Positions 15,747 to 23,095 of a stretch of 44,612 nt of DNA are shown piece after piece. The stretch comes from Fidelibacterota bacterium. GTDB lineage: Bacteria > Fidelibacterota > UBA8477 > JABMPR01. The stretch lies in contig JABIFG010000050.1 in assembly GCA_018650795.1 (NCBI GenBank), positions 1 to 44,612 on the forward strand, in the 5' to 3' direction. Made by a program: the position numbers and the translations under genes. Position 1 is the first letter of the stretch. The number at the start of each line of letters is the position of its first letter. Under the pieces are notes generated by a model, which was not told the DNA's origin, did no database searches, and saw only the letters and a list, made by a program, of their open reading frames with translations.

Positions 15747-17651
15747 ATGCGGAAATTTCTCTTATTAATTCTTGTCCCAATTTTCCTATTTGGAGGACGC
15801 CCCGATTTTAAAGATGGGGTCTCGCTTTACAATCAGGGGGCTTACTGGGAAGCATTGCGGATTTTTGCAGAGCTGGCAGATGAAGAAGTCTCGCTAAATC
15901 CCCAACGTTCTGCCTCATCCTTTATGAGAATCAAGTGCTACAATAAACTGGGATTTAGTCAGCGCGCGCTCATGCTGGCTCGTGATTTTCCTCAGGCTTA
16001 TTCTGGCAGTCAATACATGGATGATCTTCAATTTCTCATCGGCGAAATTCACCTCGATCTGGGTGATGCACGTGAATCCGCCTGGTATTTCGCATCTTCT
16101 GCGATCTCGACCAAAGATAAAAAAATTAGAAAAGCAGCTCGCGAATACACAGAATCTTTAGTGGGAAATGCTTGCGATGTTGATGACTTACATGCACTAG
16201 CCGGCCGATCAATTGATAGAACCGGTCAGTATATTGCCCTTCTTGTAGCCGAACGCTTTTTGAAAGAGGGCGACAGGGGGGAAGCAATTAGCATCCTGTT
16301 TAATATGCGTCCCTACATCAAAGATGAGGATCTCCGAAAAAAAGCTATCTCTCTCTATGATCGCTTTAGCTCCAACCAGTCCGATACTTTGCATGTCGCC
16401 GTTGTTCTGCCGCTTACGGGACCTCTGGGTACGATTGGAAACTCCATCCTGGATGGTGTTAAATTTTCAGCCATGACCTTCATGGATAGTACTGATTACG
16501 GGGTTGATCTGCATATCTTTGACAACGAAAGCAAACTATCTGAGACAATTAGAATAGCTCGTGAAGTAAGAGATGACCCTCGCTTAATTGCTCAGATTGG
16601 CCCCTTGACCAATGAAAATGTAAAAGGTACCGCAGCTGTGTTAGAGGGTCATTCTATACCCATTATTGCCCCAACAGCTACGGAAAATCATCTGACGAAT
16701 CTATCAAAGGGTATTTTTCAATTCCGTTCCACACGCGAACGTAAAGCGATTGCCATGGCAGAGTATGCTGTGCAGACCCTGGGGCTACAAACTTTCGCTA
16801 TTATTGCACCCTCCACTGAATATGGGCAGCAATTCGCTGATAATTTTGCTGTTCGTGTGGATGAACTGGGAGGTATTATCCAGTATCAGGGATGGTATGT
16901 TGGAGAACCAACAGACCTCAGCAAAGTGCATTTCAGGAGAATCAGGGAACAGGGTCTAGAGGAACTCTATATAAAATTTCAGGCAGACTCTTTGCGTCTG
17001 GACTCCTTGCTCATTGGATTGATCACTGAGGGAGATTCAGTAAATGTGTATGAGGAGATGCTCAAGCCTATTTTCAGAAAATCAAAACCTACTCGTGGGG
17101 ATTCGCTTGGAGTTGAATTGTCCCATATAGATGGAATATTCTTTCCAATCCATGAAGGCAATATGCGCTACATCCTTTATCAACTGGCCAGCAATAACTT
17201 AACTACCCACATCCTCGGTGATGAGAATTGGCTCGATCGCGATATCTTGAAAAAGGACGCCAGCTATATTTCTGATTTAACCCTGGTGGCAGGTGATAGA
17301 CTTGGTTTCCAGACAATCAGTCAGTCGTTCTCCAATGAGTTCGTTCGAATTTTTAAGCATCGTCCCGATCAATATGATTATATGGGCTTTGATGTCATGG
17401 GGATGTTGCTTGAATCTGCCCAATATGCCGGCCGATCAGGTAGTCAGCTCTGGGAGGTGATGATAAACTCTCCCAATTATGAAGGCTTGGTTCATCAAGT
17501 CCAATGGGGTGGTGACACTAGACGGGAAAATGACCTGGTTTTTCTTATGGATTACGTAGAGAATGCATTTGAATTAACAGGCTACTATGATAATTCAGGT
17601 TTTTTCTCTATGGATACTCTTGAGGTGGATTCGACATCGGAGATAGAATAA
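15747..17651 (+). CDS. TPR plus periplasmic-binding-fold protein, LpoA/LppC-like
   Basis: The 634-residue product has a signal peptide (about 1-17) without a lipobox Cys, so it should be soluble in the periplasm. Residues about 20-205 look like helical TPR-type repeats (LYNQGAYWEALRIFAELAD and related pairs). From about residue 214 a type I periplasmic-binding fold begins (VAVVLPLTGPLGTIGNSI) and runs through IGPLTNENVKGTAAV, IIAPTATENHL and FAIIAPSTEYGQQFADNF. This order, TPR then binding fold, is that of LpoA/LppC, the outer-membrane activator of the peptidoglycan synthase PBP1A, though LpoA is a lipoprotein. Its place between glmS and the yfiH-uppP genes suits an envelope-building role. 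A branched-chain amino-acid binding protein is the alternative, but no ABC transporter genes are adjacent. ATG at 15747 is preferred over the TTG at 15744. Confidence 0.75.
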   Translation: MRKFLLLILVPIFLFGGRPDFKDGVSLYNQGAYWEALRIFAELADEEVSLNPQRSASSFMRIKCYNKLGFSQRALMLARDFPQAYSGSQYMDDLQFLIGEIHLDLGDARESAWYFASSAISTKDKKIRKAAREYTESLVGNACDVDDLHALAGRSIDRTGQYIALLVAERFLKEGDRGEAISILFNMRPYIKDEDLRKKAISLYDRFSSNQSDTLHVAVVLPLTGPLGTIGNSILDGVKFSAMTFMDSTDYGVDLHIFDNESKLSETIRIAREVRDDPRLIAQIGPLTNENVKGTAAVLEGHSIPIIAPTATENHLTNLSKGIFQFRSTRERKAIAMAEYAVQTLGLQTFAIIAPSTEYGQQFADNFAVRVDELGGIIQYQGWYVGEPTDLSKVHFRRIREQGLEELYIKFQADSLRLDSLLIGLITEGDSVNVYEEMLKPIFRKSKPTRGDSLGVELSHIDGIFFPIHEGNMRYILYQLASNNLTTHILGDENWLDRDILKKDASYISDLTLVAGDRLGFQTISQSFSNEFVRIFKHRPDQYDYMGFDVMGMLLESAQYAGRSGSQLWEVMINSPNYEGLVHQVQWGGDTRRENDLVFLMDYVENAFELTGYYDNSGFFSMDTLEVDSTSEIE

Positions 17652-17695
17652 GGGTTCTTAATCCCCAAAACCTCACTAGGCCAGCCCATGTTTCA

Positions 17696-18391
17696 ATGGG
17701 CTTTTCTAATCGTTTGGGAGGTTTGAGTCCAGCTCCTTTTCAGGGGTTGAATATGTCCACTTCTCGTGGTGATGCTGAAGAGAATGTTGCCGCCAATCGA
17801 CAACTCTTTCTAAATGAGTTTGGGATAGGGGAATCTCAACTGGCTGAACCACTTCAAGTGAGTCGAGATGGAATTGAAATTGTGCATGCACCTGGTAAAT
17901 ATGCCAATCGAGATGCTTTGATTACAGTAAATCCCGGTGTCTATTTGCGTGTATTGACCGCAGATTGCTCTCCCATTCTTGTTTGGTCACTGGAACAGCC
18001 ACTTGTTGCTGCAGTTCACTCGGGTTGGCAGGGATCGGAGCTTGATATACTTGGTCAAACCCTTGAGATGATGCACAACGAATTAGGTGCTGAATATAAT
18101 TCACTGTGTCTGGCTATTGGACCGGGGTTGACACAGGACAATTTTGAGTTGGGTCCAGAGTTTAAAGAAAAATTCTCATCAGAATATTTACAGCCTGCAA
18201 TTGATAGCGACCGATTTATGTTCAATAATAATGCTTATTTGAGAGATACTGCCCTGCAATTAGGGATTCCTTCAGATCAGATCGAAATTTTGCCCTTTTG
18301 CAGCTATAGGGATAGTGAGTTATTTTTTTCCCATCGTCGTGATGGAGGAACCACAGGAAGAATGATGTCAGTAATAGGAATAAATAAATGA
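17696..18391 (+). CDS. YfiH/YlmD-family (laccase-domain) purine nucleoside phosphorylase
   Basis: The product belongs to the family once called polyphenol oxidase or laccase domain and now known to include purine nucleoside phosphorylases. Visible marks are FSNRLGGLSPAPFQGLNMS at the N-terminus, a His in IVHAPGKYANRDALIT, the Cys in VLTADCSPILVW, the His in VAAVHSGWQGS, AIGPGLTQDNFELG, and a closing FFSHRRDGGTTGRMM. Length from the ATG is 231 residues, slightly short. The family-like residues LTRPAHVS lie in frame just upstream of this ATG, yet no ATG, GTG or TTG exists between the in-frame stop at 17621 and 17696, and the ATG lacks a good ribosome binding site. The true start may therefore be an unusual codon. 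The stop overlaps the uppP start (ATGA). Confidence 0.85.
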   Translation: MGFSNRLGGLSPAPFQGLNMSTSRGDAEENVAANRQLFLNEFGIGESQLAEPLQVSRDGIEIVHAPGKYANRDALITVNPGVYLRVLTADCSPILVWSLEQPLVAAVHSGWQGSELDILGQTLEMMHNELGAEYNSLCLAIGPGLTQDNFELGPEFKEKFSSEYLQPAIDSDRFMFNNNAYLRDTALQLGIPSDQIEILPFCSYRDSELFFSHRRDGGTTGRMMSVIGINK

Positions 18392-19203
18392 GTCCCCTTA
18401 GTGCAGCCATCCTGGCCATCGTTCAGGGTCTAACAGAATTTTTACCAGTTTCAAGTTCTGGTCATTTGGTATTAGGTGAAGCCTTGTTGAACTCCCATTC
18501 GTTTGGGGACAGTATCGCTTTTGAATTGGTAGTTCACCTTGGTACCTTTTTGGCAGTCCTGGTCATTTTCTGGAAGGATATTTTAAATTTATTCGGAATT
18601 TTTGCTACACGACTTATTAAACCGGGAAACTGGTCGTCAGAATACAAGCACAACGATGAATTCCGATTGACCATATTGATGCTTCTCGCCATGTTGCCAG
18701 CCGGTATTGTTGGTCTACTCTTGCGCGATCAGATAAGTGATCTTTTCTCCCAGCCGTTCATGGTCAGTATTGCTCTTTTATTTACGGGTTCAATGCTTTT
18801 AGCAACAAAGTATTTTCCTAAATCAGACAAGCCCATCACCATAAAGCGAGCCCTTTTCATCGGGTTTGCTCAGGCGCTGGCCCTGGTACCGGGGATATCA
18901 CGTTCAGGTTCCACCATATCGATGGCATTGGGGCTTGGAATTAAGCAGGAGCAGGCTGCACGCTTCAGCTTCATAATGGTGCTACCCCTCATCATGGCGG
19001 CAACTGTTCTCGAATTTATAGATTTACTCAAGGTAGGTCTCTCGTCTGGTGATATTGTCATCCTGTTGATTGGATTGGTTGTGTCATTCATTGTTGGAAT
19101 ATTTAGTCTGAAGTGGCTGCTTAAATTGTTGAGGAATGGGAAATTTCATTATTTCGCCTGGTACTGTTTTAGTGTTGCAATCATAGGATTATTTTTCTTT
19201 TAA
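18388..19203 (+). CDS. uppP: Undecaprenyl-diphosphatase (BacA family)
   Basis: UppP removes a phosphate from undecaprenyl diphosphate so the lipid carrier can be reused for peptidoglycan and glycan export. The 271-residue membrane protein shows the two signature motifs: GLTEFLPVSSSGHLVLGEALL near the N-terminus and PGISRSGSTISMALGLG at about residues 168-184. Six or more hydrophobic helices are visible. The start overlaps the preceding stop by 4 nt (ATGA), and holA follows after 2 nt. The lipid carrier supply fits the polysaccharide locus further downstream. Confidence 0.95.
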   Translation: MSPLSAAILAIVQGLTEFLPVSSSGHLVLGEALLNSHSFGDSIAFELVVHLGTFLAVLVIFWKDILNLFGIFATRLIKPGNWSSEYKHNDEFRLTILMLLAMLPAGIVGLLLRDQISDLFSQPFMVSIALLFTGSMLLATKYFPKSDKPITIKRALFIGFAQALALVPGISRSGSTISMALGLGIKQEQAARFSFIMVLPLIMAATVLEFIDLLKVGLSSGDIVILLIGLVVSFIVGIFSLKWLLKLLRNGKFHYFAWYCFSVAIIGLFFF

Positions 19204-19205
19204 TC

Positions 19206-20204
19206 ATGCCCTCCAAATTGAACTATACTCAGGTAATTTCTGAACTCCAGGATGGGAAAATTTCCGGTCTCTATTTTGCCATGGGTTCAGACTACTATCT
19301 ATATAGAAAATTTCTTAGCCAGTTTCAATCAGCCTTCAAAAGCCGCTTCGGAGAGAATGCTAATCTGGTTCAACGTTGGGGTGTAGACCTGAAGACTGCT
19401 ACAGATGTCAGCAATCTGCTCGGTGGGGGAGGCTTATTCTCTTCGGCCAGCCTGATCATGCTCCATGAAATCCAGGACGCAGGGACAGGTGTCAAAACCA
19501 AGTTAGCAGAAATGCTCAGGAATTTACCCGATGATACAGTTGTACTTGCCCACTATTCAATCAGTGATTTTAGGAAAGCAAAGTGGCTCACCGAGATGAA
19601 AAATGCTGCACAGGTTATTCCTGTAACCAGCCCGGAAGCTTCTCAATTACCTGCCTTAGTGGGGAAAATGGCATCCCAACGCAAGCTCAATATGGATGAG
19701 GCTGGAATATATCGTCTCATTGAGCTGAGCAGTGGTGAATTGGCCATCATAGATAACGAGTTGGAGAAAATATCTCTGTACCTCAATGATACGTCTGAGA
19801 CCATCGATCGAGAAATAGTAGACCGGGTTGCAGGTGCCATCGAAAATGCACAGGTCTCACAATTTATTGATGCCGTATTCAATCGAGATCGCCGAGTTGC
19901 TACTCAGACTTTGGTAGAAATTGATCATCAAGGTAAGCAAGGGCTACCGTATTTGGTCGCCATGCTCTACAATTGCCTCATACAACTCATGGCGCTGCGG
20001 GAATCCCCTGAAGCCAGGAAAACTATTAGTCAGGGAGCAACCTCATGGTTCTTTTTGAGCAAATTGGGCTCAGTATCAAAAAATTATTCCATGAAAGAAT
20101 TGCAGGACGCCACTCGTGAACTAGCTATGCTGGATATAAAGTTTAGATTGGGTTCCATGGATACTTTAAGCGCCTTTACAGAGTGGGTATCGAAAGTTGT
20201 CTAA
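19206..20204 (+). CDS. holA: DNA polymerase III delta subunit
   Basis: HolA opens the sliding clamp within the clamp loader. The 332-residue product shows the family start ISGLYFAMGSDYYLYRKFLSQF, a VQRWGVDLKTATDVSNLLGGGGLFSSASLIMLHE segment, and a C-terminal helical collar region with LPYLVAMLYNCLIQLMAL and MKELQDATRELAMLDIKFRLG. Length is normal. It is packed between uppP (2 nt before) and the ECF sigma gene (immediately after), so the sigma factor is likely co-transcribed with a housekeeping gene. Confidence 0.88.
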   Translation: MPSKLNYTQVISELQDGKISGLYFAMGSDYYLYRKFLSQFQSAFKSRFGENANLVQRWGVDLKTATDVSNLLGGGGLFSSASLIMLHEIQDAGTGVKTKLAEMLRNLPDDTVVLAHYSISDFRKAKWLTEMKNAAQVIPVTSPEASQLPALVGKMASQRKLNMDEAGIYRLIELSSGELAIIDNELEKISLYLNDTSETIDREIVDRVAGAIENAQVSQFIDAVFNRDRRVATQTLVEIDHQGKQGLPYLVAMLYNCLIQLMALRESPEARKTISQGATSWFFLSKLGSVSKNYSMKELQDATRELAMLDIKFRLGSMDTLSAFTEWVSKVV

Positions 20205-20207
20205 GTG

Positions 20208-20783
20208 ATGAGTGAAAAACCGATACTAACAGATGAACAACTCATAGCCGCCTTTCAGGCAGGGGATGAGCATGCATTTGTTGAACTGGTTGACCGCTAT
20301 AAAGATCGCCTGGTAAATTTTGTCTACCGGTTTCTGCATGATATGACTGATGCCGAGGATATGGTCCAGGAAACATTCCTTAAAGTTTATAAGAATAAGC
20401 ATGCTTATCGTGAAATTGCAAAATTTTCCACCTGGATCTATACTATCGCTGGCAATCTGGCTCGCTCCGAACTCAGAAAACGAAAACGTCGTAAAACTTA
20501 TACCATGTCAGATTTGTCTTTTGATGACAATGAGTTTACGCCAGTTGATCCGGGCAAGGGCACGGAAGCTATTGTTTTTAATAGCTATGCTGGTGAAGAA
20601 ATTATGAAGGCGATTTATGCCTTACCTGAACCATTCCAAACCATAATTATTTTACGAGATATTCAGGAACTTTCTTACGAACACATCAGTACAATACTCG
20701 ACATCCCAATGGGCACTGTCAAGTCGCGCGTCAATAGGGCGCGTTTGAAATTACAAGAAACATTGAGCTACTTGAAGGAGTAA
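20208..20783 (+). CDS. ECF-type RNA polymerase sigma factor
   Basis: The product of about 191 residues has sigma region 2 (AFVELVDRYKDRLVNFVYRFL, then DAEDMVQETFLKVYKNKHAY and FSTWIYTIAGNLARSELRKRKRR) and region 4 (LPEPFQTIIILRDIQELSYEHISTIL and IPMGTVKSRVNRARLKLQE). It lacks regions 1 and 3, as expected for an ECF (group 4, RpoE-like) factor. An in-frame GTG at 20205 directly precedes the ATG used here. The following gene encodes a zinc-finger membrane anti-sigma, so this is a classic sigma/anti-sigma pair that reacts to an envelope signal. In P. gingivalis an ECF factor, SigP, is the partner of PorX; whether this sigma plays that part is untested. Confidence 0.93.
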   Translation: MSEKPILTDEQLIAAFQAGDEHAFVELVDRYKDRLVNFVYRFLHDMTDAEDMVQETFLKVYKNKHAYREIAKFSTWIYTIAGNLARSELRKRKRRKTYTMSDLSFDDNEFTPVDPGKGTEAIVFNSYAGEEIMKAIYALPEPFQTIIILRDIQELSYEHISTILDIPMGTVKSRVNRARLKLQETLSYLKE

Positions 20784-20837
20784 TCCTATAGCCAAAAACG
20801 CTATTGTTAGAGCATCATACATCGAGGAAGAATAGGC

Positions 20838-21368
20838 ATGCAAAATACAGATTGTGCATACATTTGTGAACAGTTCACCGAATATCAGGAAAATTCACTT
20901 CCATCTGAAATCCGAGCCAAGGTTGATGCCCATCTAGCCTCATGTTCATCCTGCAGAGAAATATTTCAAAGCTTATCAGGTGTCCTGGAAACCCTTCATA
21001 ATCTTCCCAGCGTTAAAGCCACTACTGATTTCACCTCAACATTATTATCACGGATTGATACACTTAACCAGGAAACTACCTGGCAAAGGATTTACCATTC
21101 CTCTTATTCAAAGGTAGCGGGGTATGCCATAGCAGCCGGTCTTATTGTTGCAATTGGTATTAACATCTTAATTGATCCGATTTCTTCCATGAAACCTGGC
21201 TTGAAATCGAATTTTGCAGTGGAGCAGACTAATCAAATTCAGTCCGATGAATCACTTGCAGAGATAACAGATAGTTCTGCAAGCCATGCTGCAGACTCAT
21301 TAACACTCCAGAATGCCACGATAAATTCACAGAACCAATCTGTGCAATTAGTTAGTGGTAAGAAATAA
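20838..21368 (+). CDS. Membrane anti-sigma factor with zinc-finger (zf-HC2) domain
   Basis: The 176-residue product carries an N-terminal zinc-binding anti-sigma domain: CEQFTEYQENSLPSEIRAKV followed by the His-x3-Cys-x2-Cys motif HLASCSSC (about residues 32-39). One membrane helix (about 94-112, YAIAAGLIVAIGINILI) separates it from a Ser/Gln-rich extracytoplasmic tail of about 60 residues. This is the usual layout of anti-sigma factors that hold an ECF sigma at the membrane. It follows the sigma gene by 54 nt. The tail has no recognisable sensor domain. Confidence 0.88.
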   Translation: MQNTDCAYICEQFTEYQENSLPSEIRAKVDAHLASCSSCREIFQSLSGVLETLHNLPSVKATTDFTSTLLSRIDTLNQETTWQRIYHSSYSKVAGYAIAAGLIVAIGINILIDPISSMKPGLKSNFAVEQTNQIQSDESLAEITDSSASHAADSLTLQNATINSQNQSVQLVSGKK

Positions 21369-21526
21369 TATTTAGCTCCACAATATCCCTCTAGAAACCA
21401 ACTGATTTTATCCTCATTAAAAGCGGAGTATCAATTGATTTTGGTGCTCTTAACTTTTAACTTTAAGTCTATGGCGTAAATCGTCTGAGATGGTGTATTC
21501 TTAAGAAATTCTAAATAGATATCTTC

Positions 21527-21542
21527 TCGAAATATTTTTCGA
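21527..21542. other. Short perfect hairpin in the leader of the GGDEF gene
   Basis: TCGAAA (21527-21532) pairs with TTTCGA (21537-21542) around a TATT loop, about 30 nt before the GGDEF start codon. The 200-nt gap at 21369-21569 is otherwise AT-rich and holds no gene or clear promoter that I can see. Confidence 0.3.
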
Positions 21543-21569
21543 TGAAGTACTGCAGGGAAAGGTTCGATA

Positions 21570-23084
21570 ATGGCGCTCACCGATATTGATTTGGCGAATA
21601 TAGATTCGAAACCTTTTTTTAAATCGCAAGTCCAACACCTACTGAACATCCTGTACACCATATATCCCGAAATAAGTGTCTATCTTTATGTGGGAAATGG
21701 CGAGCATGGATTTGAGCTTCAGAACCTGCCCACCAATGAGACTCATTTGTTTGATATCATACCCTCAGATGTTCCTGCAATTGTAGATATGTTATCAGCG
21801 CAAGCGGTGGAGAGTAGCTTCATTCAAAATCAGGCAAACTCGGCCATGTTTTCGACGGAGCCTGACGATTGGGCAGAATTTTCCGTCATCTCGCCCATGG
21901 GGGAGCCAGCTAAACTGCTTGGATTTCTACTGACGATTTTCCCTAAAGAACTTTCTAGAGAAACGGTTAGCCTGACTGTCTTTAACGATGTGGCTGCCAG
22001 TGTGGCTGCGAACTCCATTACCTCAAATCTTTTAGATAGTTATAAGGATAGGTCAGACCATCTCTCAGTTATGCTGGAAGTAAACACCCATCTAAATGTG
22101 GCAGCTACAAAGACTGATTTTCTCTTCGAGATTACCCGCTTTGGAAAATACTTTATTCAATTTGATAGAGCTGTGTTGGTTCTGCACCCAGAAAACACTC
22201 CAGAGTATTTCCTGATTGATTCAATTGAAGGTGATGAAAAGGACTTACAACAAGGTATGAGTTATCCAGTATATAATTCCCTCGTGAGTAAGGTTATCAT
22301 AAGCGGACATCACTTCATTTATAAAAAAAGTAATAAAACTGAATCAGAAGGAATATACCGAACAGGCGATTATGAAGATTATCCCTATGATCAGGTTATA
22401 GGTTTTCCTCTGGTGAAAGTTAAGAATGGACCTGGAGTGCTGGTCCTGGAATCATCAAGAGAATATCCCGTCAAACAAAGTGAATTAGCCATTTTTGAGA
22501 TGATTAGTCAGAGTTTGGGCGCAGCACTAACTCGCTTCAGTCTTTATGAACGTCTCAATAATTATGCCACTATCGATACATTAACACATCTCTATAATCT
22601 CAGGGCATTGAAGCAACGCTTTGAGGAGGAGTTGGCCCGTGCCGGTCGTTATCAGAATTCTCTGGTCGTTCTGTTTCTGGATCTTGACAAATTCAAATTG
22701 GTAAACGACACCTATGGCCATCTCGTTGGTGATTTCGTGCTCAAGGAAATTTCACAAATCATTCGAGATTCCATTCGTACCAGTGATATTCCCGGCCGAT
22801 ATGGTGGAGAAGAGTTTGTTGTGATCATGGTGAATGCTGATGCAGCAGCCTGTATGGCAAGTGCTAAACGTATTTGTGCAGCAGTTCGTGAACACCCCTT
22901 TGAAGTGAATGAAATGAGTATTGATAATAAAATTAGCATTGGTCTATCAGAATTTCCCAGAGATGGTGAGACTATGCAGGATTTAATCCAGTCAGCAGAT
23001 GCTGCCATGTATACAGCCAAGCGCAGAGGTGGAGATCAAGTGGTTAAATATGAGAAAGGAATGGTGCCAAAATCACGCGCCTGA
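21570..23084 (+). CDS. GGDEF-domain diguanylate cyclase with GAF-like sensor region
   Basis: The 504-residue product ends in a GGDEF domain (about 335-497): YATIDTLTHLYNLRAL, LFLDLDKFKLVNDTYGHLVGD and the active-site loop GGEEF at residues 412-416. The product-inhibition site RxxD is present as R403-T-S-D406, exactly five residues before the loop, so feedback by c-di-GMP is expected. The N-terminal half has no membrane helix or signal peptide; residues about 150-330 look like a GAF domain (MLEVNTHLNVAATKTDFLFEITRF, VIGFPLVKV, LGAALTRFSLYERL), preceded by a second possible sensor fold. The enzyme is thus soluble and cytoplasmic. It lies 200 nt after the anti-sigma gene and 11 nt before the antiporter gene. 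Confidence 0.92.
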   Translation: MALTDIDLANIDSKPFFKSQVQHLLNILYTIYPEISVYLYVGNGEHGFELQNLPTNETHLFDIIPSDVPAIVDMLSAQAVESSFIQNQANSAMFSTEPDDWAEFSVISPMGEPAKLLGFLLTIFPKELSRETVSLTVFNDVAASVAANSITSNLLDSYKDRSDHLSVMLEVNTHLNVAATKTDFLFEITRFGKYFIQFDRAVLVLHPENTPEYFLIDSIEGDEKDLQQGMSYPVYNSLVSKVIISGHHFIYKKSNKTESEGIYRTGDYEDYPYDQVIGFPLVKVKNGPGVLVLESSREYPVKQSELAIFEMISQSLGAALTRFSLYERLNNYATIDTLTHLYNLRALKQRFEEELARAGRYQNSLVVLFLDLDKFKLVNDTYGHLVGDFVLKEISQIIRDSIRTSDIPGRYGGEEFVVIMVNADAAACMASAKRICAAVREHPFEVNEMSIDNKISIGLSEFPRDGETMQDLIQSADAAMYTAKRRGGDQVVKYEKGMVPKSRA

Positions 23085-23095
23085 GAAATGTAAAG

